A stretch of DNA of 42,906 bases from Globomyces pollinis-pini (lineage: Eukaryota; Chytridiomycota; Chytridiomycetes; Rhizophydiales; Globomycetaceae): contig MU621235.1 of the NCBI GenBank assembly GCA_025399215.1, positions 1 through 42,906 of the forward strand. Reading direction: 5' to 3'. A program made the position numbers and the translations under genes. Position 1 is the first letter of the stretch, and the number at the start of each line of letters is the position of its first letter. Under the pieces are notes generated by a model, which saw only the letters and a list, made by a program, of their open reading frames with translations, ran no database searches and was not told the origin of the DNA. Of the stretch, positions 42,057-42,906 are shown in pieces.

Positions 42057-42351
42057 TATTCCACTGTTTCTTTTCGTTCAATGTAGAATAATCAATAAAC
42101 GTATCGTATTGTACCAATTATATTCGAAATATATATTGTTTAAGATAAATTACAACTAAACGGACATGTATCAAACCAGTAAGTTAGTGGTAACAGTCGT
42201 ACTGTTAGATACAAGCTCTCATCCAAAACCAGTGAATTGAGTAGTTTTGAATGACCAAACACATTTAATACTTCATGTAACATCTCTGACTCAATTATCC
42301 TGATGTGGTTGCTTAAACACTCTCCTATTTTTATGACTTGGTACAATTACC

Positions 42352-42622
42352 TAATTTAATCAATCTATAAAAGAATCATCAATTCTTTCAATCAAACTAC
42401 TGGATGAGAATCAGTTGATGAGATGGAAAGTATTCAATTTGGCCAATTTAATCAATCAATAAAAGAATCATCTATTCTTTCCATGAAACTACTGGATGAG
42501 AATCAGTTGATAAGATGGAAAGTATTCAATTTGGCTAATTTAATCAATCTATAAAAGAATCATCTATTCTTTCCATGAAACTACTGGATGAGAATCAGTT
42601 GTTGAGATGGAAAGTATTCAAA
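42352..42622. repeat. 92-bp tandem repeat, about three copies
   Basis: Units beginning CTAATTTAATCAATC and containing AAAAGAATCATC, CTACTGGATGAGAATCAG and GATGGAAAGTATTCAA start at about 42352, 42444 and 42536. The period is exactly 92 bases with a few substitutions; copies 2 and 3 are closest. The third copy is cut short where the inverted repeat begins. Confidence 0.85.
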
Positions 42623-42628
42623 ACGATT

Positions 42629-42659
42629 GGCAGACCTGTTTGATCAGAACAGGTCTGCC
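42629..42659. repeat. Perfect 12-bp inverted repeat with 7-base loop
   Basis: GGCAGACCTGTT (42629-42640) and AACAGGTCTGCC (42648-42659) are exact reverse complements around TGATCAG. On the minus strand it follows the first tRNA-like sequence, so it may be a hairpin at its 3' end. Confidence 0.7.
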
Positions 42660-42718
42660 ATCAGTGGGAATCGAACCCGATGCCCCCTCATCAAATTTGA
42701 TTTGATCAGAGCCCAGAC
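42652..42718 (-). ncRNA. tRNA-like sequence 1, probably decayed
   Basis: On minus, a 66-base stretch starts GTCTG and ends CAGAC (five pairs) and carries GGGTTCGATTCCC, a perfect pol III B box / T loop, at 42666-42678. The D arm and anticodon arm cannot be folded convincingly (the middle is a palindromic ATCAAATTTGAT), so this is a tRNA-derived pseudogene or the head of a SINE, not a working tRNA. Confidence 0.35.
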
Positions 42719-42733
42719 ATCCGACTCCAAACT

Positions 42734-42800
42734 GTCGCTGACAGTGAATCGAACCGCAGACCTTTTAATCTGCAGAACAAACTCACACACTCCCTCCGAC
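42734..42800 (-). ncRNA. tRNA-like sequence 2, probably decayed
   Basis: On minus, the stretch begins GTCGGAG and ends CAGCGAC, with five of seven acceptor pairs possible. It has an A-box-like TGTGTGAGTTTG and a near-consensus B box GGTTCGATTCA. It is about 66 bases long, several bases shorter than a tRNA, with no normal variable loop or clear anticodon stem. It starts about 80 bases from copy 1. Confidence 0.35.
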
Positions 42801-42906
42801 GGGCTCGGATTTCAAGCTGCATTTATCATTGATAAGTTATCTATTCAAGTGGTTTCTACCATAACCATGTTCATAATACACTAGTGATGAGTTTGAATGT
42901 TATGCT

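Larger units (their letters stand above)
42057..42906. other. Gene-free right end rich in repeats
   Basis: Holds the 92-bp tandem repeat, a perfect inverted repeat and two tRNA-like sequences described separately. The 42627-42884 frame lies across these elements and is not considered coding. Confidence 0.5.

Noticed and set aside
42627..42884. An 85-codon frame at the right end
   Set aside because: It runs across an inverted repeat and two tRNA-like sequences, which explain the base composition better.
1..42906. CRISPR array, bacterial operon structure, intact transposase or viral replication genes
   Set aside because: No regularly spaced short repeats with unique spacers, and no transposase, integrase or viral core gene was seen; genes are spliced and eukaryotic throughout.

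Overview
The window is nuclear DNA from an AT-rich, intron-bearing eukaryote that uses the standard genetic code (TAA, TAG and TGA all end genes here). It looks like an early-diverging, possibly zoosporic (chytrid-like) fungus. The reasons are a fungalysin (M36) fragment, a POF1-type nucleotidyltransferase, a mitochondrial carnitine acetyltransferase, a VCX1-type vacuolar exchanger, an ankyrin gene built from near-identical units, and very compact spacing. The placement is inference; no rRNA or other phylogenetic marker is present. The most striking general feature is intron size: of 48 introns I could place by protein continuity, 44 are 24-34 nt long.

Layout. 1-1029: end of an ankyrin-repeat gene. 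1617-3934: carnitine O-acetyltransferase, ten exons. 4082-8986: three minus-strand paralogues of a multi-span membrane protein I cannot name, with a truncated fungalysin remnant and a fold-back element between the second and third. 9871-17045: a dense housekeeping block holding an HMCES/SRAP DNA-crosslink sensor with a C-terminal PCNA-binding motif, a Ca2+/H+ exchanger, an NMN adenylyltransferase-like enzyme (minus), the SSU processome protein UTP7/WDR46, a DTW-domain tRNA modification enzyme (DTWD1-like), and a DUF4604 (KIAA1143-like) protein. 17499-19836: gamma-glutamyltransferase in thirteen exons.

20226-33367 is an expansion of large leucine-rich-repeat proteins: three head-to-tail copies on plus and a fourth on minus. 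All four have the same unusual N-terminal domain and a single, similarly placed, stop-containing mini-intron. Between copies 3 and 4 lies a Q/N-rich C2H2 transcription factor with four HxR/KxxS motifs, the NDR/LATS (Cbk1) kinase consensus, and a YDQ-repeat tract.

34486-42056 is a cluster of unfamiliar genes: a small orphan, a divergent dynamin-like GTPase, a repeat-containing protein with a SAM-like segment and a Cys-rich tail, and a second dynamin-type GTPase, arranged as alternating divergent and convergent pairs. The last 850 bases hold a 92-bp tandem repeat and two decayed tRNA-like sequences. The strongest candidates for undescribed biology are this GTPase cluster, the LRR family and the membrane-protein trio. 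Functional links inside these clusters are inference from adjacency only.
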